From: Cardiocondyla obscurior
Taxonomy: Eukaryota > Arthropoda > Insecta > Hymenoptera > Formicidae
Reading direction: 5' to 3'
Assembly (NCBI RefSeq): GCF_019399895.1
Contig: NC_091876.1
Span: 744,001-808,000 of the forward strand
DNA length: 64,000 nt
Position numbers and translations under genes: made by a program. The first letter of the stretch is position 1, and every line of letters starts with the position of its first letter. The notes below the pieces were generated by a model. That model was not told the DNA's origin and ran no database searches. It worked only from the letters and a program-made list of their open reading frames with translations. This document shows, in pieces, positions 13,501 to 25,300 of the stretch.

Positions 13501-15427
13501 TTCATGGCAGCGTTCTTTCGAATCAAGGCCTCGATAACTTGTTTTCGCTTCGGATATGGTGATGCTACTGCGCAATGCATCGGTGTATCACCGGTATATG
13601 GATGTTTGAAATTAACAATTTCTTGAGACAGATACTTTTTTAACTTGGTAAGATCTGCTTGCCTGCAAGCGTCCAATAGACAGTGACCCTTATATTCGTC
13701 TGTAAATCACGTAATAAGCATTAATAATACGTGTATTTATTAATCGATAAAAAATACTAAGTATAATAAAACGTACATGCTAGTCTTTCCTGTAATTCAA
13801 GAGTCGGTGCCACGTCAATAGCGCTTTTACTATGGCAGTTTAATTGCGTTGGGTCTGCGCCTTCGCTCAGCAGTAAAGAACAAACCTCTGCTCTTGATTT
13901 ACTCGCGGCTTCGTGTAACGGAGTGAATGTCCAGAGATCACTAGCGTTAACGGCGGCTCCGTGCTTCAAAAGTGCTTCGGTTACTTCAAAATGGCCATAC
14001 GAACAAGCGTTATGGAGCGGTACAAGACCTCTGCAATTAATAATATATTAGAGTTTTAATGAATCTTAATTAGATTTAGATATATTACTTTTCATTAATC
14101 TATAAATAAAAAAAAAAATACGAACCCTTTATCCTTGGCGTGCACATCTGCACCATTTTGAAGAAGAATCTGTACAACTCTAGATCTATTATATCCAGCC
14201 GCCAAATGTAGAGGCGTAGACCTTCTGCCGTCACTGGCGTGACAATTGACATTAAGAGGATTTAATAGCTGTAATAATCGTTCCTCATTTCCCGATCTAG
14301 CTGCTTCTAAGAGTTCATCTTTTCTATATTCTCCCGTTAGTACTGGTTTTGTAGAGACATCTGCTACTTCTAATGCAGTCTTTCCTTCTGTATTCCTAAT
14401 GTTTACATCTGCTCCGTGCTGTAGCAGAGTAATACATACGTCTATTTTACCCTGTCGAGTACAAATGAAGATGAAAAAGTTAGATGCCATTTCCATCTTC
14501 GGCTCTATAGCGTCAATAAAAAAAGCCGTGTAAGTAAAAGTTGTAAAATAAGCACCTTGATTGCTGCTTCGTGCAAAGGTGTAAAATTCCAATTATCTCT
14601 CGTATTCGGACTTGCTCCCGCCTCTAAAAGTAATCTTACGACATCACAATGCCCGAAAGAGCATGCATTATGTAGTGGATGCAGACCACCGTCGTCGCGT
14701 GCTTGAATTGATGCGCCGGCAGACAAAAGAAACTCTACGACATCTTTTCTACCGTATCCTAAAAAAATGTATAATATTACATAAGTAACATTTAATATAT
14801 TTATAATTAAAAAATATGTAATATAACAATAGAGTTTAGAGTTAAAACAATTTTTCAATGGTTACATATTTACGATATAAATACTGAAAAAAAAATCTAA
14901 CAAAATTATTTTTGTAAGTTTAAAAAAATTCAACTCGTTTATTCAAGAGTTAATTCTGTACATTCTGAAAATGAGTAATAATCATGATAATAATGTCGAG
15001 GGAGTTGTCGCGAACTAATCGCTGGTCGGACAGTCTGACTCAACGATCAGCTGAACGTGTTCAGATAGCTCATTAACCTCCCTCGGACTGCGGGGTCTGC
15101 CACGTGTTTATAAGGATCTCGCGAGATCCTAAAAAGCTACAAACGGTAATTCGGGCTTGGAGAAAAACGAGGGCGATTAGGAACGCGTTCGGTTGCTTCT
15201 GACTCACCAGCTGCGAAGTGCAGAGGGGTGGACTTGCGTCCGGCAGTGTCACGGGCGTTGACCGTCTTCGGGGTGACCAGCGCCTTCACCTTGGCGAGAT
15301 CGCCGGTCTTGCAGGCCTCGAAGAGTTCGCGAAGAGGATCTCCTCCGCCACCCCCGCTACCGCCGCCACCGCCTGAACCTGGCAGCGAATCTGCCGCATT
15401 CGACAGCGTCGATCTGCGTCCTGCCAT
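10305..15427 (-). CDS. Tnks: tankyrase (poly-ADP-ribosyltransferase), 12 coding exons
   Basis: This gene encodes a 1,213-aa tankyrase. Coding exons in order: 15208-15427, 14556-14758, 14126-14451, 13777-14030, 13366-13699, 13127-13257, 12809-13037, 12343-12728, 11746-12177, 11138-11670, 10699-11051, 10305-10545. All junctions are GT-AG and in phase. After a Gly-rich N-terminus (residues 17-29), ankyrin clusters fill about residues 35-830, with repeated TPLHEAA and HGADV motifs. A SAM domain lies at about 898-958 and the PARP domain at about 975-1200. The catalytic H-Y-E residues are H1071 (in FHGS), Y1100 (in GAGIYFAE) and E1191. The zinc ligands are C1121, H1124, C1129 and C1132. In this family, ankyrin clusters bind RxxPDG-type peptides, SAM polymerises, and the PARP domain modifies clients such as axin. 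There is no His-Pro-Ser region, as in TNKS2 and fly tankyrase. The start codon has G at -3 and +4. Confidence 0.97.
10699..11051 (-). CDS. Tnks: tankyrase coding exon 11
   Basis: Residues 1017-1133, the PARP core. It has the NAD-binding FHGS and GAGIYFAEHSSKS motifs and the CxxH/CxxC zinc site. It also contains an Ala/Pro/Ser/Thr-rich insertion before ANERMLFHGS. Confidence 0.96.
11138..11670 (-). CDS. Tnks: tankyrase coding exon 10
   Basis: Residues 839-1016. A proline-rich linker is followed by the SAM domain (VAGFLQSLGLEHLL, MGHEDLKQVGV) and the start of the PARP domain, ending SRYNIVR in phase 0. Confidence 0.95.
11746..12177 (-). CDS. Tnks: tankyrase coding exon 9
   Basis: Residues 695-838. 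It carries the last ankyrin repeats (LIPLHNASSYGHLD, GFTPLHEAAQKGR), then an Asn/Ser-rich linker leading to the SAM domain. Confidence 0.93.
12343..12728 (-). CDS. Tnks: tankyrase coding exon 8
   Basis: Residues 566-694, ankyrin repeats from GLVPLHNACSYGHYE to NSTPLHLA. Confidence 0.93.
12809..13037 (-). CDS. Tnks: tankyrase coding exon 7
   Basis: Residues 490-565, ankyrin repeats with STPLHFAAGFNRV and AHGADVHAKDKG. Confidence 0.93.
13127..13257 (-). CDS. Tnks: tankyrase coding exon 6
   Basis: Residues 446-489, a short ankyrin exon with the CRILLSYNIDPS motif. Its acceptor is cttactag and its donor gtgagt. Confidence 0.9.
13366..13699 (-). CDS. Tnks: tankyrase coding exon 5
   Basis: Residues 335-445. 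It holds the conserved VNFKHPYTGDTPMHCA and FLTPLHVA motifs and ends at LHR. Confidence 0.93.
13777..14030 (-). CDS. Tnks: tankyrase coding exon 4
   Basis: Residues 250-334, ankyrin repeats beginning GLVPLHNACS and ending in phase 1 at a gtacgt donor. Confidence 0.92.
14126..14451 (-). CDS. Tnks: tankyrase coding exon 3
   Basis: Residues 142-249, ankyrin repeats running from GKIDVC to the AKDKG motif. The GKIDVC start joins exactly to the preceding HEAAIK. Confidence 0.93.
14556..14758 (-). CDS. Tnks: tankyrase coding exon 2
   Basis: Residues 74-141, ankyrin repeats with the HPLHNACSFGH motif. The acceptor follows a T-rich tract and the exon ends in phase 0. Confidence 0.93.
15208..15427 (-). 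CDS. Tnks: tankyrase coding exon 1
   Basis: Residues 1-73 plus one base. It contains the start codon, a Gly-rich linker and the first ankyrin repeat, ending in the TPLHFAA motif at a gtgagt donor. Confidence 0.93.
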
Positions 15428-16086
15428 CGCTTCACACCGCCATTTTCACGCTGCCGTGCCGTCCGACGACAGGCCCCGCGACGCAGTTGCGACGGACGAG
15501 CGAGCGCATCTCACCAGTGAACGTCTCGTCTTGTACGTACGCGATGCACGCCACCACGGGAACGGGCGGACGAGCGAAAGGATAGATAGGCGGACGGAAG
15601 GAAAGACGAGGGGACGAGCGGGTGGGCGAACGGGTGGGTTGCTAGGGAAGCAGTTGGGCCCGCGAGCAGCGACGTTCTGCGTTATCGCGACGTAACCTAT
15701 GCGAGACGAGGCGCTCATCCAAGACAAGGACTCGCGGCCCGTAAGCAACTTCGCGCAATTGTCAGGTGAGGCGAACGTGGTAATCGGAGAACGCTATTAC
15801 CGACGCAGTTTAGGTGGCGTTTGTCGTTCACTTGTTTCAGTTGGCGGCCCTACGCCGAACCGTTTAGTCCGTTTGAAATTTTTCAATCGTCAAGTCCGCT
15901 AGATCGTTCGCGTTTGTCAAACGATACTTCGCGTTTAATAGACTGCTAGAAAGTCTATAAACTTAGCTCGTCGCTTCCGAGACTCTTGTCATCGCGTTTT
16001 TCGGACTTGAGAACGACCCCGGGCCGAAGGGAGATCGCCGCGGTATTCGCGAAACGGTGACAAGACGCAGGTCGACGGCAGAGGTA
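15428..16086. promoter_or_regulatory. shared CpG-rich head-to-head promoter region
   Basis: Only 659 bp separates the tankyrase start codon (minus) from the start codon of the plus-strand gene at 16,087. The gap is GC- and CpG-rich, carries no convincing exon, and has no obvious TATA box near either gene, as expected of a broad bidirectional promoter of two housekeeping-type genes. Both 5' UTRs must lie in or start from here unless upstream exons exist. Confidence 0.6.
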
Positions 16087-16329
16087 ATGGAATCCGACGA
16101 CGAAGACATATTCGCCATCAGCGACGAGGAGATGCCGTCGCCGGTGCGAGTCGCGCCGATTAATCCCGTCGAGGATCACTTACTCAAGCACCTCGTTGAC
16201 GTGCAGAATAAGATCGACGTCGCGGCGAACGAGATCGTCGAGACGAAGGAGACTATTACGCGTGTCTTGCATGCCTTAGAAAGGCAGACGTTGTACGGTG
16301 AAGACGCGATCTCAGATTCGGACAGCGAG
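16087..16329 (+). CDS. uncharacterised gene, coding exon 1
   Basis: Residues 1-81: acidic start, coiled-coil-like helix and a second acidic patch (SDSDSE), ending in phase 0 at a gtaatt donor. Confidence 0.8.
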
Positions 16330-19300
16330 GTAATTATACGATTTGTATGCACGGCGTTAATTAATCTGATACCCTGAGTTGGGGTAAACCGGTTAAATAT
16401 TTTAGAAAGTTTATTGGGAAATGTCTTAATCGTGATATGTAACGTATTAGCTGTACACTCTTGATGGAACACCTATAATTAAGAAATCGAAGCAGAGCGA
16501 GACTAAAAGCAGCCCGGACAAAGTTCTGGAGGTCGTTTCTCACTGGCAATGCGCTCTTCAGGATAAATGGATCATTGGAGTAGAACTGAACAATAAGTCC
16601 TGCTGGTGAGTCGCTTGTCAATTACAATTCTGCTTAATTTCTGATAAGCCAATAAGAGATAAAACAAATTTCTACAATTATGATATCATACAAATAATCT
16701 TTATTCAACAATATGTGTTATTTTGCGAGCATAGAAATTTTTTAACACCAGATACTTTAGCGTTGTTCAATTTCAATAATCGGTTCTGCAATCATGCAGG
16801 CAAATATTTTAGACTCTGCATCTCATTTGGACATCCACAATTTTTTTTACAATTTTTTTAAACTTAATTCTATGGAAACATTGCATCTTAAAGTGTGATG
16901 TTATGTGACAAAGTTACCTTAATACCTTAATTTCCCATCATATTTCCTTGAGGCAGTTCTATTACCATTTTTATAGTGATACTACTTACGCTTACAAAGA
17001 TTATTGTGCAGTCGCCGGGGACAACTCGGTGGCGCAATTAAATATTCTTATTCGTTTATGCAAAACTGAGACTATTGCAATTATATTTTTTTTCTCTTTT
17101 TTAATTTCGCGTATCATGCATTGAAATTTTGTCGATCTATCTAAATTTCGTTTAAGTCAATCTTATTGCATTTCTATTTTAAAGACTTTAACTTTTATTA
17201 ATATTGGAATTTAATAAATATTAAAGCCTTTAAATAGAAATGCAATGAGATCGACTTAAACGCACCGTACGTTTATATTTGTAAGACGCTTGCTTCGTTA
17301 CGCATCGTCAATTTTTCTCGCGTTCTATTTCCTTTTGTTATATATTTTAATATAACAATTTGATAAACTTTAACATATGCACTATCAAAGTGTTTAATTA
17401 TGACAATGCAGTTAATATATAAATTACAAAATCAGGATATATCCCTTCACTTTTGAAATCTTATGTAAGAAATGCATTCGTCACTATATACATATATATT
17501 TCCTATTCCTCCAAATTCATTATTTTTAAGCGCTATCTACGATTTCGTTGTGTCGTCTCGTTCCATGTGTCTCGCGCGTCTTTAATATAGATTAAATGCC
17601 ATGATTCACTTTTTACACGTCAGTGTAGTGATCTCGTCTTTACCAAATGCTAAATACTCCTCCGGTGAATAATCGAACAGCACGAAGTCATATCTGTGAA
17701 AGATAATATAATTTTACATGTTGAACAACGTCACTAATTATTCAATTATCGCGTGCGTAATTGATATCATAATTATTAAGACAAAAAATACCTAAACATC
17801 TCGTAGAGCTCTTCGATCTGTGTTTTAGATAATTGCGTAAAATAATTCTTTATAACATCTTTCGTTTGAACGCCTTTGGTAGGATTTTTCCACTCAGGTT
17901 TGATGATGTGTCCGACAGAAGCTTGCTTTATAAGATAGTCTTGGTCGTCCTTAAACAAGAAAGAGATAGATTTGAAGTAATTCTTTTTATTTCGTGAAAT
18001 ATATTTTGTTGTTTTGCCAGTAGAGATTTTCTTTGCCAGTAGATCTTTTCACAAATGCAATTGAAAATTACTCGTTTGTTGGCGATAGAATCAAGGAAAC
18101 AGATAATTAATTAAGTTCACTTACATGCAGCGTCTCGAATTTAGCTATTACGTCGAATCGCACTTGGCAGGGTGTGCAGAAGTTCACAACTGGTGTCCAA
18201 TGCATGTCGAGATCGTTTCCTGCTCTCCATTGGCATAGTAGCCATCGCACGAATTCCTCGAAGAGGGGATATCTCGGCCCTTGTCTCGTATTCGTCTTTG
18301 AATCCTGTATTATATAAAATATTCACTTCTGATGTTTCAGTATTTTTTTTCATTTTTGTTATATTGTGATCTGTATTATTATAATTCTATTTTAATATTT
18401 TCGTTAAATAAGTTTTGGTTGCAAAGGAATTAGGAATAATTTGTCGAGTTGATTATCTATCATGTATCATAAAGATTATCGAAACGTTACCCTTGCTCTA
18501 TAGTGCCAAACAATGTGTGCACCCAGGTTGCTGTGAAACGTGTGCGGTAGACTATGTTCCAGTTTGTCTCGATAGGCGCTGAGTAATCTTTCGAAAGGAT
18601 GACGCACTATCAAAAAACTGATGCTGTCGTTTAGGTATTTAGCTAGCTCCTCCGCGCTGTGCCTAGGATACCTTTGCCTAGCCAGCGATACCGGCACGGC
18701 TTTAGATGCCTTCAGAAATTGCGGACTGTATCTGCAAAATTACCATATTAAAAATTATGACACGAAAAATTACAATAAACTTATATAATTAGATTAGCGA
18801 TTTAATGAATTTGCGGTAGTAAAAAGGAAAAGTATCGTCTGCGTGTAAGCAGAGTATAATTAAAACAATCATCTTTTTACAATGTAGCAGCTTGCAATTT
18901 CTCGCGGACAATTGCACGGCACTTAATTTCCGTTGTGCTTGTTTTCGCCGTTTCCGCGAGGAAATTCAGTTACGCAAACGATAGGATACTTACCCCGCGA
19001 GTAAATTAAAGTTATACATCCACGACGTGGATGCTGCTTTGAAAACGTTGCACCATATAAGGTGATACTCTCTATTTACAAGAAACTCCCAGGCATTCGG
19101 CCTGTGAAGCGAGTCGTTGCCAGGACGATCGAGACCCTCCTCGGCGCATTTTTCTGCCAGAAATTTTCGCCTGGCTACCAAACGTTGTTCAGTTTGCGCT
19201 GTCGTGATCTGCTCAAGCATTTTCTCCTCCGGCGTCAGGTTCGCGTCCTGCCGAAACGTAAAAGTCTTCAGTATTAAAACGAGACTAATGCAGAATGACG

Positions 19301-22300
19301 TAAATCGATACCCTACATTACGCAATGATATTCTACGGTTATCGTTCGACGACGTCGCGTTTATTAAAAATTCTTAAAAATTACAAAGCACTGAGAAACG
19401 CCACCGCTCTCATTGAATATTAAGTTGGCCTTAATTAATATGCAATATTAGGCGCGGTTAGCACAGCCGAGAGACTACCCCAAGCGAATTATAAAATAAG
19501 TCAATATTACTGAATTATAAATTGGACACTGACATAAAAGTCACGACGTATGTATATCATACGAGACAAGGAATGTATCGAATATTACTTGCTCGATTAT
19601 TTATCGTAATCTTAATAATATCTTTGCCAACTGAAGTGAGAAACAGGCGCACGTTTTTATGGCAATTTAATAATTATTTTATTTCGTTAGTTATTCTCTT
19701 AATGATCGTTTACGACAAATAGCTTTATTTGTGCGTACGTCTGATTATTGCATTATGCGCTTAATATAAATTAAAAAAAAAAAGAAACAGACAAAAAGAT
19801 TGCATATAATGGTGAGGCCCGTTGAACGGAATTATGAATGAATGTGATCCCTTCGCATTACAGACCTAACAGTACTCGATTATAATATACGTAATTACGA
19901 GATAATGGACCAGCGGGTAATTATGAGGTAATGAGAGATAGCTGCAGCAATAATTTCGCAATTAGAGTCGTGCGTGTGCAAAAAAAAAAAAAATTAGTAA
20001 GCTGGTTCATCGATTCAGTTCGAAGAGTCCAAGTGCGCGGATTGCAGCGCAATATTTCTGTCAAGACCGTGACACGTATATTGACCTTCTTCGCGGCTCG
20101 TGAGGTTAATTCAATTTCCCAATTTCTGCAATTAGAATTTAAACACGTGCCTTACCGAGTATAACACCGTATTCCACCAAATACGGTCTGGAATTTAGAG
20201 TACATTTGCATTTAAATTGGAGATTATATCACAAGCAAATTTTTTTTTTTTTTTATTTTTATATCGTTTTTAATAAAACATTTTTTTTTTTTAGTATCTT
20301 AAAAAAAATTTTTAGTACGGGTTTTTTGATACTTAAGTATAGGTAATTAATAGATACCAATATAAAATGCCACTCGTGCGTAAATGACATACGTTTTGAA
20401 GCGATAAATATAAAGTCTGCACGTGTATGCGGAACGAGTTGCGAGAGGCAATTTTGTATACCTACCGTACATATGTCGAGAGATACATTTCGTGTCGCGA
20501 ATAAGACGATACCTTTTTACGGTTCCATGAATCATCTGTATTTTTGGGAAATTGGCTTCCGGAGGTGTTCGAGATCCTACGATTAACGTCATCCTTGTCG
20601 ATGTTTTATTTCGTGACACCCATTCGCGTACATGAAGACACGAATATAGTCGTTAGGCGCGGTGTATATCTTTTGATAATCCAATAATCACGGAATGAAG
20701 GGTCTTGCGTCAGCCCCCTCGGGATTGTAAGTAATTTAGATCGGCACGAACTGATTGTGCGACCGTGCCGAAAGTCCGCAGGGAGTTACCCGGGTGAATC
20801 TCGATTCGTAAAAACTGATTTTCTTTCCCTCCCTCCCTCCCCCCGCGGTTTCGAATCATCGCGACGCGAGAAAAGTCGGCATCGATATCGCATTGTGGTG
20901 CGGCAGGCTGGCAAAACCGAATGCAGAACTACCGGCTTCCGCTTATTGATTTCGATGTGGAACGCGCCTTGTGCGGCGACGAATGTGGGCCACGAAGGGT
21001 GGTGGCGCATCGCGCACGTTTATGCACTGGCGCATCGTGTATGCACGTGCCACCTTTCTGCAAGGCGTTAGGGTGCGCACCGCGCCGTTATTTTCCTACT
21101 GTATTTCTCCATTATTTACGTTAAGTAGTTTACCGTGTCTGACGATCAAATGGATTCCGGTTAGACAACTTTCCTGCAATTAGATACCCCACTTGTCACA
21201 AGTGAAGTGCTGTTATACGAGAAATAGAGCGACGTTGCGGATACTTGAATCCTCTTAACAAACACGCTTCCTTTATTTCGGTATCATGTAGCATAACTGC
21301 GCTCTCTGTCGCCGTTATTACTTCTTCTTTTTTTTTTTTTTTTTTCCGTTGTCTATAATTACTTTTGGCGGTTATTACATTTCTACTCGGCGCATTAAAG
21401 TGTTATGAATAATTAATGCCTTTTAAATAAAAACGTCTCTCTTGTTTAGGCGAAGCTGAGATTAAAACTGTATTTTCGTTTTTAATTACTTGGCGCCCTA
21501 TCTCCGGTACCGTTTTATTCTCGAGATACTTTTATCTCGAGTTCGAGTTTGTGCTTTTTGATCGCGATGCGTTTTTTATTTGTATTACTCTACAAGAATA
21601 ATTTTTCGGTCTCTTAGCCTTCACCTTGCGCATTGTAAAATTTATTCGAAATTGAAGAGCTTATTATAGCGAAATAGTTGAAATCGATAACATATTCTTA
21701 TTGAAACGCGCGCGTGTATCGATGCAGTCGTCTGACGAACGTCGAAAGATATCGGGGAATAATTTTAAATATTTATTTCTTCGCGATAACTGTTAACGAT
21801 TAGAAGTAACTTCGGCTACCTTTTCGGATACTTAAATGGGCCATATCACGCGGGCACTGATCCACGTACCGCATTGCGCCTGGAAATGTGCCAATCTATG
21901 GTCGTTGTGCTTTACGTAAGGCAAACGTTTTCGGTCTCCTAGGAATCAGGGAAGCCGGTATAGAATTCTGTGCTCCTTCAAAGTTAACTCTCTTTTTTCT
22001 TTTTTTTTTTTTTTTCTACGTGCAAACCTCCGTTATATCGGGAATGTATAACATGTCTTCTTGAAATAACACATTAATGGTTTGGTTGAAAAAGATAAAT
22101 GTTTGGTTGAGCGATAGCTTGAACATACGTATAACCCAACGCGATGTTATCCGAAGAGTAAAAAATTCCGAAATTAAATAATTACACAATATTAAGTATT
22201 AATCGGCGCGCTTGTTCGAAATTTTTGTTCGCGATATTAAAAACGGGACCAAATTCGATTACGCTTGGCTGGGAGTCTCTGGGCGCATTGTGCTCTTGAA

Positions 22301-25300
22301 ACTTAGGATACTAATGAAGCACGTTATGATTACATTGGAAAGAACACGTTAGTTTTCGAGCTCCATAAATTCCATTTGTATTATCCGAAACAATGTAGCG
22401 CATAAAATGTTTAAGGCAGTAAAACCGGCGGGATATAAAACTTAGGCGCGAGATAACTCACCTCGAGCGAATTCCCGTGCTGTAGGGTGTTGGTTCCATC
22501 CTGACCTGACAGTACCAGGATGATAAGCGCCAGGACACTGGCGGCAAAAATAGCACGGCGAATTCCTGCGAAGACGCGACGACGCGGGGTCATCTTCTCC
22601 CGGAGAACGTGCTTCCGTCTGTACTCATATCGGACTGAAATGTAGAATACGTTCCAAGCGTTTACCACGTGTCCCATAAGTAACGAATCGCTGTAATTAA
22701 TTGCCGGAGCCGCGCGAATCTCTCGCTGTTGCGTTAATTGCATTGTACGTCGATCGCTCGCGACACCGATACTTCGAATCTCGTTAACGAGAACGCTCGA
22801 GATTGGGTGATAAACGAGCTGTTCCGTGAATGCGGCCGTGAATGCGGCCGTGAACGCGTTAGGATATTGCAGTTCAGGTATTATGCTTCGATCAGAAATT
22901 ATTTAGCGTTCAACGTCCCGTAATTTGTAGCCTTCGTGCCCGATAATGGATTGTCCCCTCTTTTTAACAGGGCAACCGTTTTAAGCCCGGTAGGGTAAAT
23001 AATTTTTATTTCGCGACGAGGTAAAGGCGATGAAGCTTTATGGTCCCGTGTATTTTTTTTTTTTTTCGTAAACGCCGTGTACACGCCGTTCCGTTTTGAC
23101 AAGAAACTGCGATGATGACAAATATACTATCATATCCTAACTCCGACACGATCGATTCAACAGCTCAATCAATTACAATCTTCTTTCACAATTTAACCAA
23201 TTTTTCGTCACACTGACGTGTCTCGACGCTCACGTAAAAACTAAAGCAAACTTACCACGAGTGGACACTTACTTTGCGCAATTTCAGTCAGGAACCTATT
23301 TTATGTTTGCCTTTGATAAAAAAGAAATATATAATTAAAAAAAAAAAATACTTTTTTTAACGTTACGGTATTCCGAATAATTCACATGCAGATAGAGACG
23401 TCGTGCCGAGATACGCGTAGAACCGCGAAAGCACTCAAGCCGATTCAGACGATATAATAATTAGATCATTGACGAGAATTGTAGGAGGCATAAGTGCCGC
23501 CGTGTTCATTCGCGGAATGCTGCGGACGGCGTGAGAAGGAGGTGCGCCAGCCCGATAGAATGGGTAATCAGTTTCGCATTTCCCGGCACCGGCATGCTCT
23601 CGTCCGTGTATCGGGATCGCGAGTATTCGCGCGCCAAGCAGCCGTGGAGTCGCGGAAATGTGACCGCATCCACGCGATAAGCATTCGCGCGCTGCAGAAA
23701 TTCTCACGGTCAGTATGTCAGTGGGAACGTAAGACGAGCGTTGACGATCTCGTATAGGTTCGACTTTCTCGCAGCTGGCATAATCGTACGTTTGTCTGGG
23801 TAGATTCGTCGAAATTCGTCGTTGCATTCCGTCCACCGTCGCTGCGAGGTATATCTATTGTATTGTGATACGTTAGAACGATCAGATTAGAAGGAAAATC
23901 GAGATGTTATATTTTACGCGCGATATAAGAATGTATCAAGGCTGACTATCTGATTATAAGCAATGAGGAAGAAAAAAGAAAAAAAAAAAAAAAGACCTGA
24001 AGTAATAAAGGAAAAGAAAAAAAAAAATTGACACTTATCGTCATAAACCACTTTGCAATTAAATGTAATTATCGCTGGCATTTTATAAAACAAAGTCTTT
24101 CGTTAGATGGGAGATGTGTAATTATCGAATAAAGCGAAGTGTAGGCCACATAAATCTCGCTTTTCGCGAAACAAGTTTCGCGCTGATGCATTGCTTGCGT
24201 TGCGCTTGACGGGTAAAAAGAGCCGGAAAGAAAAATTGCACAGTTGCGAAAAGGATTTAGTAGGGCGTATTTTTTCGGGAAAGTATCTCGGAAAAAGTAC
24301 CGTACGATCGAATTCCATTAGGTTTTATAAAATAAGCGGGTTCAGCAACAGATTGTAGTATCGGTATTTGTCAACTCTACTAACTTTATTTATACTGGTT
24401 AGAGAATTATTGCTATAGTCATAATTCTATAATGCAGAAGTTGCAGATGATGTTTCTTTATCGGACAAATATTCGAAAGAATTGTTTTTTCGATAAACGA
24501 TAGAAAAAAAAAAAAGAAAAAAAAAGGATAAATTTTTTATTTTTGATAGACAACGGAATCACATGTAAGTTATAAAGAGCACCAATTACTGATTAAAATC
24601 TCAGTGTAATTGCTTCCTACGGTACTTCCTATATTCATTTGATACACAATGAACTCGTTTGCTGCGTTAATTTTGCAATGTCATAACTGCAGATATCAGC
24701 CGGTCAGATTTTAAAGCAAAAATGACTTCTTTCCGTTTCATGACGTTCAGATAATCTTTTGTGCCATTCATCTACGGTCATATAATCTTTACGTAACTCC
24801 ATTATTTACCGTAGACCCGACGCAATCGGTAAAATGTGCTTTTCCTGCCGAGTTGTCGTCGTGGAAAAATTTATTTCAGCCGATCAAACAATCGGATAAA
24901 AGCCTCCTGATCAAACATTAAATAGTAACATAGTTTAATAATATAATGGCGAGATGTTAAGTCATATGTCGCTCAGAACGATAGCTCTTTTGCGCAGTTT
25001 TAACACGAATTTAATGTAAACAGAACTTATCTTACTCGCGAATAGGCCAGCTTCGCGCGACGCAATGCGAAATATTGTAGGTACATACTGGCGTTAGGAT
25101 TTCAGTATTAGATTACATAATCCTGGAGGGATTCTACATGCGTACGACTTTATGTTTTCCGTGAGATTCACGACGGAAGACACGTTCGTTCTCACGGTGA
25201 AACGATCTTGATCTTAGGGTGACTGGAATCGTTGATTCGTAATTCGCGATTATATTTGCACCGTTGGGTAAGAGATTTTTTTTTTGCCGACGTGACTATG

